Positions 24,393 through 32,764 of a DNA stretch of 62,696 bases are shown here, one piece after another. The DNA is from Rhodobacter sp. CACIA14H1 (GTDB lineage Bacteria > Pseudomonadota > Alphaproteobacteria > Rhodobacterales > Rhodobacteraceae), in contig AYNO01000002.1 of the NCBI GenBank assembly GCA_000500915.1, positions 1-62,696 of the forward strand. The letters are read 5' to 3'. The translations under genes were made by a program, and so were the position numbers. Position 1 is the stretch's first letter, and each line of letters begins with the position of its first letter. The notes beneath the pieces were generated by a model. It saw only the letters and a program-made list of their open reading frames with translations. It did not search any database and was not told the origin of the DNA.

Positions 24393-25394
24393 TCACAGGA
24401 CCTCGGACAGTTTCACCACGCGGCCCTCGGCCACCGACTTCACCGCCGCATCGGCCAGCGCCAGCGCCACCAGCCCGTCCTCGCCGGTCGGCTCCGCCGC
24501 GCCCTTGCCGTCCAGCGCCGCGATGAAGGTGGCGATCTCGGCCGCATAGGCCTCGGTATAGCGCGTCATGAAGAAGTCATGCAGCGGCGGGCGGGTATAA
24601 CCGGCACCCGTGGCCACCTCGATCGACACCGGACGCTGGTTTTCCGCCGACACGGCACCCTTGGACCCGTGGACCTCGATCCGCTGGTCATAGCCATAGG
24701 TCGCGCGGCGGCTGTTGGAAATCATCGCCTGCTTGCCCGACGCCGTCTTCAGCAGCACCTGCACGCTGTCGAAATCCCCCGCCGTCCCGATGGCAGGGTC
24801 CACCAGAACCGCCGCCGTGGCCACGACTTCCGAAATCTCCTCGCCCAGCAGGAACCGCGCCATGTCGAAATCATGGATCGTCATGTCGCGGAAGATGCCG
24901 CCCGACCGCTTGATATACTCCACCGGCGGCGCGCCGGGGTCGCGGCTGGTGATCACCACCATCTCCACATCGCCCACGGTGCCCTTGTCGATCTCGGCCC
25001 GCACGGCGCGGAAATGCGGGTCGAAGCGGCGGTTGAAGCCGACCATCAGCGTCCCCTTGTGCGCCCGCACGACCTCCAGACACTGCTTCACCCGTGCCAG
25101 CGACAGGTCGATGGGCTTCTCGCAGAACACCGCCTTGCCCGCCTTCACGAAACGCTCGATCAGGTCTGCATGGGTATCGGTCGGCGTGCAGATCACCACC
25201 GCGTCGATATCCTTGGCCGCCTCGATCGCCTCGATCGTGCGCACGTCGCAGCCATACTGGTCCGCAATCGCCTGCGCCGCAGGGGCCATGGCATCCGCCA
25301 CCGCCACCAGCTTCGCATTCGCGTCGCCCGTCACCGCCTTCGCATGAACCTTGCCGATGCGCCCCGCGCCCAGCAGCCCGAACCTGATCGCCAT
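24393..25394 (-). CDS. iolG: inositol 2-dehydrogenase-like oxidoreductase (Gfo/Idh/MocA)
   Basis: NAD(P)-dependent sugar or inositol dehydrogenase of 333 aa. Seen: Rossmann motif FGLLGAGRIGKVHAKA at residues 5-20, the family motif FCEKPIDLS (about residue 93), MVGFNRRFDPHF, and catalytic GGIFRDMTIHDFDMARFL (Asp and His). The IolG-like NRRFDPHF/DFDMARFL signatures favour myo-inositol 2-dehydrogenase, but no other iol genes are seen, so the substrate is a guess. The ATG at 25394 has AAGGAG 6 bases upstream, better than the ATG at 25418. A terminator follows. Confidence 0.82.
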   Translation of the reverse strand: MAIRFGLLGAGRIGKVHAKAVTGDANAKLVAVADAMAPAAQAIADQYGCDVRTIEAIEAAKDIDAVVICTPTDTHADLIERFVKAGKAVFCEKPIDLSLARVKQCLEVVRAHKGTLMVGFNRRFDPHFRAVRAEIDKGTVGDVEMVVITSRDPGAPPVEYIKRSGGIFRDMTIHDFDMARFLLGEEISEVVATAAVLVDPAIGTAGDFDSVQVLLKTASGKQAMISNSRRATYGYDQRIEVHGSKGAVSAENQRPVSIEVATGAGYTRPPLHDFFMTRYTEAYAAEIATFIAALDGKGAAEPTGEDGLVALALADAAVKSVAEGRVVKLSEVL

Positions 25395-25433
25395 CTCTCG
25401 CTCCTTGGTCTTGTCCAAACGGCCCGACAGGGA

Positions 25434-26216
25434 TCACTCCCCGTAGGCCCCATTCACATTCTGGTCGAAATCCACCATCGCGCCGGTCATCACGCCCGAC
25501 TCGCCGGACAGCAGATAGGACACCAGCCCCGCCACATGCGCGGGCTTCACCAGCATCCCGAAGGGCTGCTTCGCCTCGGCCTGCGCCAGCCAGTCATCCC
25601 CCGCCCCGTGGAACTGCCGCTGGATCGTGTCCTCGCCGGGCGTGTCCATCCAGCCCACATTCACCCCGTTCACCCGGATGCGATGCGACCGCAGCGCATT
25701 GGCGCTGTTCTTCGTGATATTGGCCAGCGCCGCCTTGCTGGCCGCGTAACCGGCAAGGAAGCTCTGCCCGCAATGGCTACTCATGGTGACGATATTGACG
25801 GCTGAGGCAGGATGCCCCGCCGCCACCGCCGCCTGCGCAAAGCGCTGCAGCGCGAAGAAGGGGCCCTTGGCGTTGGTATCCATCAGCTCGTCCCAGCCTT
25901 CCGGGGTGGTATCCAGAATGGACCCCCGCGCGGTGGACGCAGCCGCATTCACCAGCGCATTCACGGGCCCGAACCGCATCAGCGCCCGCTCCACCAGTTC
26001 CACCGCCTCGCCGGCATCCGACATGTCCGCAGGCAGGAACCGCACATCCGCGCCGGACGCCCGCAGCCCCTCCGCCGCCGCCTCGCCCTTCACCACGTTG
26101 CGGCCCGAAATCACCAGCTTCCGGCACCCCTCCGCCACCAGCCTTTCGGCTATGGCAAGGCCAAGCCCCTGCCCGCCCCCCGTGATGACGGCAACCGTCC
26201 GCGAATGATCCGGCAT
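25434..26216 (-). CDS. short-chain dehydrogenase/reductase
   Basis: Classical SDR of 260 aa. Seen: cofactor motif TGGGQGLGLAIAE near residues 11-23, LVNAAAST (variant of NNAG), catalytic Ser in NIVTMSSH, YAASK catalytic Tyr and Lys, and a C-terminal LSGESGVMTGAMVDFDQ. The ATG at 26216 is preceded by AGGGGGGAA. It lies 39 bp upstream of the iolG-like gene in the same direction, suggesting a two-gene operon for oxidation of a polyol or sugar. Substrate unknown. Confidence 0.85.
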   Translation of the reverse strand: MPDHSRTVAVITGGGQGLGLAIAERLVAEGCRKLVISGRNVVKGEAAAEGLRASGADVRFLPADMSDAGEAVELVERALMRFGPVNALVNAAASTARGSILDTTPEGWDELMDTNAKGPFFALQRFAQAAVAAGHPASAVNIVTMSSHCGQSFLAGYAASKAALANITKNSANALRSHRIRVNGVNVGWMDTPGEDTIQRQFHGAGDDWLAQAEAKQPFGMLVKPAHVAGLVSYLLSGESGVMTGAMVDFDQNVNGAYGE

Positions 26217-26320
26217 GTTCCCCCCTGCATGGAATGGCGAGTCCCTCAAACGGAACTTCTATTCCATTTCACCGCACCTTCAACCCGAATGTTCCATCCT
26301 GACGAACTTCGTCAGGCTCG

Positions 26321-27115
26321 TCAGACCAACCCCAGCTCCGCGTCCGAAGCGATGCGGTCATACTTGTCCTTCGGCGGCATCGGGCGTCCCTTCCAATGCG
26401 GATCGAAGACGAAGGACGACCGCACCCGCCCCTCGGCCAGCGCCCCGTTCCCCTTGCCGACGGCATAGTCGTAATACAGCTTCACGATCTCCTCCACCGT
26501 CACCTGCTGCGCGGCGGGATGGGCCAGACAGGCCGCCTTCCACCGCGCCACGCGGGCAAAGGCGGGATCGTCGGGCAGCGCGAAGCCTTCGTAATAGTCC
26601 AGAAACCAGAACCGCATCATCAGGGGCGTATAGACCGCCTCGGCCCAGCCGAACCGGTCGAACAGGAACACCCCGTCCGGGTTGTGATGCCGCAGCATGT
26701 CGTCCAGCCAGGCGTATTGGTCCAGCAGCGCCTGCCGCTTCGCCCCCGCCTGCCCGCGGTCGCGGTTCATCACATAGCCATAGCCCGCATTCCCGAACGG
26801 CCCCTCGCGGCTGATGAACAACCGCTCCACCGCCCGCTCGTAAGGATCGGCCCGCGCCACCGGCACCTGCGGAAACCGCTCCTCGAAATAGCGCATCAGG
26901 ACGAGGCTCTCTTTCAGGATGCGCCCGTCCTCCAGCTCCAGCACCGGCAGCGCCGTCGTCCCCCGCGTCTTGGCCAGCAGGTCCGGGTCGCGCGGACGCG
27001 TGATGTCCACCACGCGGAACTCCACCGCCTCGCGCAGGCCCTTCAGGGCCAGCAGGATCTCGACCCGCTGCGAAAAGGGGCAGACGGGGATGTGGTGGAT
27101 GATGGGCTTGGTCAT
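26321..27115 (-). CDS. glutathione S-transferase family protein
   Basis: A 264-residue GST-like protein. Seen: N-terminal thioredoxin-like domain with CPFSQRVEILL (possible catalytic Cys, as in omega-type GSTs), cis-Pro region TTALPVLELEDGRILKESLVLMRYFEERFP, then an all-helical C-terminal domain with WAEAVYTPLMMRFWFL. GGAGG lies just before the ATG at 27115. It stands between the SDR gene and the ABC exporter pair without obvious functional link. Confidence 0.85.
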   Translation of the reverse strand: MTKPIIHHIPVCPFSQRVEILLALKGLREAVEFRVVDITRPRDPDLLAKTRGTTALPVLELEDGRILKESLVLMRYFEERFPQVPVARADPYERAVERLFISREGPFGNAGYGYVMNRDRGQAGAKRQALLDQYAWLDDMLRHHNPDGVFLFDRFGWAEAVYTPLMMRFWFLDYYEGFALPDDPAFARVARWKAACLAHPAAQQVTVEEIVKLYYDYAVGKGNGALAEGRVRSSFVFDPHWKGRPMPPKDKYDRIASDAELGLV

Positions 27116-27171
27116 GGCGTCCTCCGGTTCTGCCCGATATTGCCCACCCCTCGCCCACTCATGCAATGGTG

Positions 27172-27211
27172 CGGCCAGAGGACCGGCGAAAAGGTCTGGC
27201 GCACCTTTTCG
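27172..27211. repeat. hairpin with conserved flank, copy 1
   Basis: CGAAAAGGT (27187-27195) pairs with ACCTTTTCG (27203-27211). The 14 bases just before it, CGGCCAGAGGACCG (27172-27185), are identical to 49913-49926, where they also precede a GCGAAA hairpin. It lies between the ABC permease gene and the GST gene. Confidence 0.65.
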
Positions 27212-27226
27212 CAGGCCTTCCGATCC

Positions 27227-29734
27227 CTACTCCTGCGCCCGCAGCACCTGCGCCGGTCGCGCCGCCAAGGGCCGCAGCGCGAACAGCAGCCCTGCCAGCA
27301 TCGTGGCAAACACGCCCCCCGCCACGATGGCCAGCGCCGAGACGGGTTCGAAGAAATACTCCCCCTCCATCACCAGCACCATCACCGCCCAGCCGGCCAG
27401 CCCGCCCGCGACGATCGCCACCACCCCCGCCGCAGCCCCCATCAGCCCCGACCGCAGCGCAAAGCTCGCCAGTATCCGCCCCCGCGTCGCCCCCAGCGTC
27501 TTCATCACCGCCGCCTCATAGACCCGCGCCCGCTCGCCCGCCGCCGCCGCCCCGATCAGCACCACGAACCCCGTCACCAGCGTCGCCGCCGCCGCCCAAG
27601 CGGTGGCCGTGGCAATCGCCTCCAGCGCCTCGGTCACGCGGTCGATGGCGTCGCGGATGCGGATCGCCGTCACGTTGGGATAGGCCCGCGACACATCCCG
27701 CAGGATCGCCGCCTCCGCCTCTTCTTCTGCATAGACGGTGGCGATGAAGGTATGCGGCGCCCCCTGCAAGGCGGCGGGGTTCATCGTCATCACGAAGCCC
27801 ATCCCCGCGCTTGAAAAATCCACCTGCCGGAAGGATGTGATCGTCGCCGGAATATCCCGCCCCAGCACGTTCACCACCAGCGCGTCGCCCAGTTTCAGAC
27901 CGATCTCCTCGGCCTCCTCGGCGGCAAAGGACACCTGCGCGGGGCCGGTGTAATCCGCAGGCCACCATTCCCCCGCCACGACCTTGGCATTTTCCTGCGG
28001 TTCGGCGGCATAGGTCAGGCCACGGTCGCCCCGCACCACCCAATGCTCCCCCGCCACCTCCTTGGCCGGTCGCCCGTTGATCTCGGTCAGCACGCCCCGC
28101 AACATCGGTGCGCTTTCGACTTTCGACACCTTCGGATCGCCCTCCACCCGCGCCAGAAACCCGTCGATCTGGTCCGGCTGGATATCGACGAAGAAATAGC
28201 TCGGCGCCCGCTCCGGCAGGTCGGTCGCAATGGCCGCCCGCAGGTTCGCGTCGATCTGCCCCACCGCCGCCAGCACCGACAGCCCCAGCCCCAGCGACAG
28301 GACCACCGCCCCCGCCTCTTCCCTCGGCCCTCCGATGCTCGCCAAGGCCAGCCGCAAAGCCACGCGCCCCCGCGCCAGCCCCGCCCGCGCCGCCGCCCGC
28401 GCCGCCCACCGCAGCCCCCATGCCGCCAGCGCCAGCACCGCCAGCGCGGCAATCACCCCGCCCGCCGATCCCAGCGTCAATTCCCACGTCCCGGAAAACC
28501 ACACCGCACCGCCCACCAGCAGCACCGCCAGCCCCGCAATCGCCCACAGATGCCGCGCCGCAGGCAGCCCCCCGCGCCCCGCGCCCCGGTACAAAGCCGC
28601 CGCCCGCACCCCTTCGGTCCGCGCCAGCGGCCACAGCGTGAACAGGAACGCCGTCACCACCCCGTAGAACGCCGCCTCCACCAGGGGCAGCGGATAGACC
28701 CCCACCTCTGCCGGAAAGGGCAAAGCCGCCTCGATCACCCCGCCGAACACCAAAGGCACCGCCGCGCCCAGAACCAGCCCCAGCGCTACGCCGACCCCGG
28801 CCAGAACGGCAATCTGCAACAGATAGATGCGAAAGATCAGCCGCCCCTCCGCCCCCAGCGTCTTCAGCGTGGCGATGGTCGCAACCTTCCCCTCCAGATA
28901 GGCCCGCACCGCCGCCTGCACGCCCACGCCGCCCACGGCCAGCCCCGCGATCCCCACAAGGATCAGGAAGGACCCGATCCGGTCAACGAACCGCTCCACC
29001 CCCGGCGCGGCGCGGCGGCTGTCCTGCCAGCGCATCCCCCGGTCGGCAAACTCTGCCTCGGCCCGCGTCTCCATCGCGGCAAGGTCCGTCCCCGCGGGCA
29101 GCACCAGCCGATACTCGGTTTCATACAGCGACCCCGGCTCCAGAAGCCCCGACCCCGCAAGGTCGGCCGTCCGCACGATGGTGCGCGGCCCCAGCGAAAA
29201 GCCCCCGTTCGCACTGTCCGGCTCGCGCAGCAGCACCGCACCCAGCCGGAACTCCTTGGTACCCATGCGGAACCTGTCGCCGACCGAAAGCCCCAGCCGG
29301 TCCAGCAGCACCTTGTCCATCACCGCCCCGGGCACGCCCCCTTCGGCGGCCAAGGCCGAAGGCAGGTCCCCCGCCTCCAACTGCACCGACCCCAGCAGCG
29401 GATAGGCGTCATCCACCCCCTTCACCTGCGTCAGCGCCGTCTCGTCGCCCAGCACCACCATCGACCGGAAATCCACGATCTCGGACACCCGCTCGGCCAC
29501 GCCTTCCATCCATTCCCGCTCGGACTCGTCGGCAAAGCGATAGGTGAATTCCATCTGCGCATCGCCGCCCAGCAGCACCGCGCCCTGATCGGCCAACCCC
29601 TGCTGGATCGCCGCCCGCACAAGGCCCACGGCCGCAATCGCCGCCACCCCCAGCGCGAGGCAGGCCAGAAACACCCGGAACCCGCGCAGGCCCCCCCGCA
29701 GCTCGCGCCGCGCAATCGCCCAGGCCAGAGTCAC
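27227..29734 (-). CDS. FtsX-like ABC transporter permease (YbbP-like)
   Basis: Large membrane protein of 835 aa with the two-half FtsX/MacB-like layout of YbbP: an N-terminal membrane segment (about 20-45), a periplasmic MacB-type domain, three membrane segments (about 260-390), further segments (about 400-450 and 475-500), a second periplasmic domain, and three C-terminal segments (about 715-825). Seen: VATIATLKTLGAEGRLIF and VMKTLGATRGRILASF, the repeated FtsX motifs. It overlaps ybbA in ATGA and forms its transporter. Proposed roles of this type include lipoprotein or lipid extraction from the inner membrane; substrate unknown. Confidence 0.88.
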   Translation of the reverse strand: MTLAWAIARRELRGGLRGFRVFLACLALGVAAIAAVGLVRAAIQQGLADQGAVLLGGDAQMEFTYRFADESEREWMEGVAERVSEIVDFRSMVVLGDETALTQVKGVDDAYPLLGSVQLEAGDLPSALAAEGGVPGAVMDKVLLDRLGLSVGDRFRMGTKEFRLGAVLLREPDSANGGFSLGPRTIVRTADLAGSGLLEPGSLYETEYRLVLPAGTDLAAMETRAEAEFADRGMRWQDSRRAAPGVERFVDRIGSFLILVGIAGLAVGGVGVQAAVRAYLEGKVATIATLKTLGAEGRLIFRIYLLQIAVLAGVGVALGLVLGAAVPLVFGGVIEAALPFPAEVGVYPLPLVEAAFYGVVTAFLFTLWPLARTEGVRAAALYRGAGRGGLPAARHLWAIAGLAVLLVGGAVWFSGTWELTLGSAGGVIAALAVLALAAWGLRWAARAAARAGLARGRVALRLALASIGGPREEAGAVVLSLGLGLSVLAAVGQIDANLRAAIATDLPERAPSYFFVDIQPDQIDGFLARVEGDPKVSKVESAPMLRGVLTEINGRPAKEVAGEHWVVRGDRGLTYAAEPQENAKVVAGEWWPADYTGPAQVSFAAEEAEEIGLKLGDALVVNVLGRDIPATITSFRQVDFSSAGMGFVMTMNPAALQGAPHTFIATVYAEEEAEAAILRDVSRAYPNVTAIRIRDAIDRVTEALEAIATATAWAAAATLVTGFVVLIGAAAAGERARVYEAAVMKTLGATRGRILASFALRSGLMGAAAGVVAIVAGGLAGWAVMVLVMEGEYFFEPVSALAIVAGGVFATMLAGLLFALRPLAARPAQVLRAQE

Positions 29735-30426
29735 GCCACGACCTCCGGCGCGACGCGCCCGTCCTGCAGACGCACCACCCTATCGCAGCGCGCCGCCAGC
29801 TCCGGCGCGTGCGTCACCAGCACCAGCGTCGCCCCGTGCCGGTCGCGCAACCCGAACAGCAGGTCCATGATCGCCGCCCCGTTCACCCCGTCCAGGTTCC
29901 CCGTCGGCTCATCCGCCAGCAGGATCGCCGGTCGCGGTGCCGCCGCCCGCGCCAGCGCCACGCGCTGCTGCTCGCCCCCCGACATCTGGCTCGGGTAATG
30001 CCCCATCCGCGACCCCAGCCCGACCGCCACCAGCTCCGCCTCCGCCCGCGCAAAGGCATCGGTCACGCCCATCAACTCCAGCGGCACCGCGACATTTTCC
30101 AAAGCGGTCATCGTCGGCATCAGGTGGAAGGACTGGAACACCACCCCCATCTTGCCGCGCCGGAACCGCGCCAGCCCGTCCTCGTCCATCGCCGTCAGGT
30201 CATGGCCCAGCGCCCGCACCTCGCCCCCCGTGGCCCGCTCGAGGCCCCCCATCAGCATCAAGAGCGACGACTTGCCCGATCCCGACGGCCCCACCAGCCC
30301 CACCGTCTCGCCCGCATGAATTTCCAGTGATATGCCTTTCAGGATATCGACCGGCCCCGCATTTCCCGCCAAAGTCAACCGCACATCCTTCAGCGCCAGA
30401 ACCGTATCGAGAACCCTGTCCGTCAT
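29731..30426 (-). CDS. ABC transporter ATP-binding protein (YbbA/LolD-like)
   Basis: ATPase of 231 aa for the FtsX-like permease. Seen: Walker A GPSGSGKSS near residue 45, [14 protein letters not shown] signature, LLADEPTGNLD Walker B, VTHAPELAARCDRVVRL. It is LolD/MacB-like, as expected for an FtsX partner. The ATG at 30426 has an AAGG-containing site upstream. Its start region is back-to-back with tesA; the ATG at 30426 and a possible tesA ATG at 30425 even share bases. The ybbA-tesA neighbourhood is conserved in many proteobacteria. Confidence 0.9.
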   Translation of the reverse strand: MTDRVLDTVLALKDVRLTLAGNAGPVDILKGISLEIHAGETVGLVGPSGSGKSSLLMLMGGLERATGGEVRALGHDLTAMDEDGLARFRRGKMGVVFQSFHLMPTMTALENVAVPLELMGVTDAFARAEAELVAVGLGSRMGHYPSQMSGGEQQRVALARAAAPRPAILLADEPTGNLDGVNGAAIMDLLFGLRDRHGATLVLVTHAPELAARCDRVVRLQDGRVAPEVVA

Positions 30427-30472
30427 GAAAACCGCCTTCCAACTGTCCAAAACCAGATATGGCGCGGCCCGC

Positions 30473-31120
30473 ATGTTCCGCAACATCACATTGGCGACAG
30501 CCTCTGTAACGCTCCTCTCCCTCACCTCCGTCGCGGCGCAGGCCGAAACCACCGTCGTGGCCTTGGGCGACAGTCTCACCGCAGGCTACGGCCTGCCCGA
30601 AGGCGAAGGCCTCGTCCCCCAACTGCAAGACTGGCTCACCGCGCAAGGCTCCGACATCAGGCTCGTCAACGCAGGCGTCTCCGGCGACACCTCGGCGGGC
30701 GGCCTCTCCCGCCTCGACTGGTCGCTGACGCCCGAAACCGATGCCCTCATCGTCACCCTCGGCGGCAACGACCTCCTGCGCGGAATCCAGCCCTCCGAAA
30801 CCCGCTCCAACATCGACACCATCGTGAAACAGGCCACCGGCCGCGGCCTGAAGGTCCTGATCGTCCCGATGGAAGCCCCGGGCAATTTCGGCCCCGACTA
30901 CAAGGCGGACTTCGACGCCCTCTACCCCGAAATCGCGCAAGCCCACGGCGCCGCCATCACCCGGCCCTTCTTCCGCCTCCTCGCCCCCGACGCCACCGAT
31001 CCGGGCCAGATCGCCCAGTTCATGCAACCCGACGGCCTGCACCCCAACAGGGACGGCGTGGCCAGGGTGGTGGAAAACCTCGGCCCGGCCCTCCTCGACC
31101 TCGCCCGCCAGACCCCCTGA
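30473..31120 (+). CDS. tesA: TesA-like arylesterase/thioesterase (SGNH hydrolase)
   Basis: Periplasmic GDSL/SGNH esterase of 215 aa. Seen: signal peptide ending SVAAQA-E, block I GDSLTAGYGLPEGEG (catalytic Ser), block II NAGVSGDTSAGG, block III LGGNDLLRG, block V DGLHPNRDG (Asp and His). Start uncertain: ATG 30473 begins a normal signal peptide; ATG 30425 would add 16 residues and overlap the divergent ybbA start. Neither has a strong ribosome-binding site. Likely hydrolyses acyl esters or thioesters; the TesA name follows the ybbA-tesA arrangement. Confidence 0.88.
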   Translation: MFRNITLATASVTLLSLTSVAAQAETTVVALGDSLTAGYGLPEGEGLVPQLQDWLTAQGSDIRLVNAGVSGDTSAGGLSRLDWSLTPETDALIVTLGGNDLLRGIQPSETRSNIDTIVKQATGRGLKVLIVPMEAPGNFGPDYKADFDALYPEIAQAHGAAITRPFFRLLAPDATDPGQIAQFMQPDGLHPNRDGVARVVENLGPALLDLARQTP

Positions 31121-31162
31121 CGGCAAGGGGGGCATCCGCCCCCTCACCCCCCGCCGCCCGGT

Positions 31163-31184
31163 CTTCATCTCGGCCCAAATACCC
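31163..31184 (+). repeat. 22-bp intergenic repeat, copy 2
   Basis: Identical to 24215-24236. It lies 42 bp after the tesA stop in a 231-bp non-coding stretch that also holds a GC hairpin at 31258-31276. Confidence 0.7.
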
Positions 31185-31257
31185 ACCTCGCCACGCCGGC
31201 TACGGGCGCAGCCGCCCCCCGCCCCGTGCACTCCCGGCCCGGATATTCCGGGGGGTC

Positions 31258-31276
31258 CCGGGGGCAGCGCCCCCGG
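31258..31276. repeat. GC-rich hairpin
   Basis: CCGGGGGC (31258-31265) pairs with GCCCCCGG (31269-31276), loop AGC. No T-run. It follows GGATATTCCGG, resembling the ATATCCCG plus G-rich hairpin arrangement at 21050-21087. Confidence 0.5.
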
Positions 31277-31351
31277 CGGCCTGCCGCAAAGAACCCCCCT
31301 TGCAACTCCCCCGCCCCCGTCCGAAGACTCGGCGCACGACCGGAGCGCATC

Positions 31352-32764
31352 ATGTCCCCCATCCCCACCCTCAAGACCCTGCTCGGTGACGCCAATGTCC
31401 TCACCGGCCCCGACACAGCACGCTACGCCCGTGACTGGATGGGCAACTACCATGGCACCCCCCTTGCCGTCGCCCGCCCCGGCACCACCGCCGAAGTCGC
31501 AGCGACCGTCAGGCTGGCGGCGGACCACGGTCTCCCCGTCATCCCCGTCTCCGGCAATACCGGCCTCACCGGCGCGACCTTCACCGAAAGCGGCCTCCTC
31601 CTCTCCACGGAACGCCTGAACCGCATCCGCGAGATCCGGCCCCGCTCCCGCATCGCCATCGTGGAATCCGGCGTGATCCTGTCGCGCCTGCACGACGCTG
31701 CCGAAGCCGAAGGACTCTACTTCCCGCTCTGGTTCGGCGCCCGCGGCTCTGCCATGATCGGCGGCGTCCTCTCCACCAATGCGGGCGGCTCCAACGTCCT
31801 GCGCTACGGCTCCACCCGCGCCCTCTGCCTCGGGCTGGAAGTCGTCCTTCCCGATGGCCGCGTGCTGGACCTCATGTCAGAACTCCACAAGGACAATTCC
31901 GGCTACGACCTGAAAAACCTTTTCATCGGCGCCGAGGGCACCTTGGGCATCATCACCGCCGCCGTGATGAAACTCGTCCCCGCGCCCCGCGCCCATGCCA
32001 CCGCCACGCTCGCCGCCCGCTCGCTGCCCGACGCGCTGGTCCTGCTGAACCGGCTGCAGGCCGCCACCGGCGGGCTGGTCGAGGCCTTCGAATACATGCC
32101 CGCCGATTTCATGGCGCGGCTGGAGAAGGTCCGCCCCGACCTCGGCATCCCCTTCCCGCAGCACCGCGACTGCACCATCCTCGTGGAACTCGCCGCCACC
32201 GCCCCCGCCCTCGCGACCGAAACGGCGGAGGGCACCGTTCCCCTCGCGGACCTGCTGGAACAGACCCTTGCAGAGCTGATGGGCGAAGGCCTGATCCTCG
32301 ATGCCACCCTCGCCCGCTCCACCGCCCAGCGCACGGCCATGTGGGCACGGCGCGAGGCGGCGGCCGAACTCGGCGCCGCCGTCCATCCGATGATCGACAG
32401 CGACATCGCCCTCCCGCTCGACAAGGTGGAAACCTTCCTCGCCCGCATCGCCCCCCGCGTGCAGGCCATCGCCCCCGGTGCGGAAACCCTGACCGTGGCG
32501 CATCTGGGCGATGGCAACATCCACTTCTCCGTCTATCCCGGCGACCCGTCCAAGGCGCTCTACGACCGCGTCATCACCGCCATCGAGGACGAGGTGCAGG
32601 CCCTCGGCGGCTCCTTCTCGGCCGAACACGGCGTGGGCCTGTCGAAACTCAATTCCATGGCCCGCCGCAAGGACCCCGTCGCGCTGGACCTGATGCGCCT
32701 GCTGAAACAGGCCATCGACCCCGCCAACATCATGAACCCCGGCAAGGTCATCCCCCCGAAATGA
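31352..32764 (+). CDS. FAD-binding oxidoreductase (GlcD/D-2-hydroxyacid dehydrogenase type)
   Basis: A 470-residue flavoenzyme of the FAD_binding_4 plus FAD-oxidase C family. Seen: VIPVSGNTGLTGA (FAD diphosphate site, about 70-82), GGVLSTNAGGSNVLRYG, IGAEGTLGIITAAV, and C-terminal VAHLGDGNIHFSVYP and AEHGVGLSK, typical of D-lactate or D-2-hydroxyglutarate dehydrogenases. GGAG precedes the ATG at 31352; longer readings to 31226 run through a GC hairpin and are rejected. The stop overlaps the MFS gene start, suggesting that a hydroxyacid may be both transported and oxidised (inference). Confidence 0.87.
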   Translation: MSPIPTLKTLLGDANVLTGPDTARYARDWMGNYHGTPLAVARPGTTAEVAATVRLAADHGLPVIPVSGNTGLTGATFTESGLLLSTERLNRIREIRPRSRIAIVESGVILSRLHDAAEAEGLYFPLWFGARGSAMIGGVLSTNAGGSNVLRYGSTRALCLGLEVVLPDGRVLDLMSELHKDNSGYDLKNLFIGAEGTLGIITAAVMKLVPAPRAHATATLAARSLPDALVLLNRLQAATGGLVEAFEYMPADFMARLEKVRPDLGIPFPQHRDCTILVELAATAPALATETAEGTVPLADLLEQTLAELMGEGLILDATLARSTAQRTAMWARREAAAELGAAVHPMIDSDIALPLDKVETFLARIAPRVQAIAPGAETLTVAHLGDGNIHFSVYPGDPSKALYDRVITAIEDEVQALGGSFSAEHGVGLSKLNSMARRKDPVALDLMRLLKQAIDPANIMNPGKVIPPK

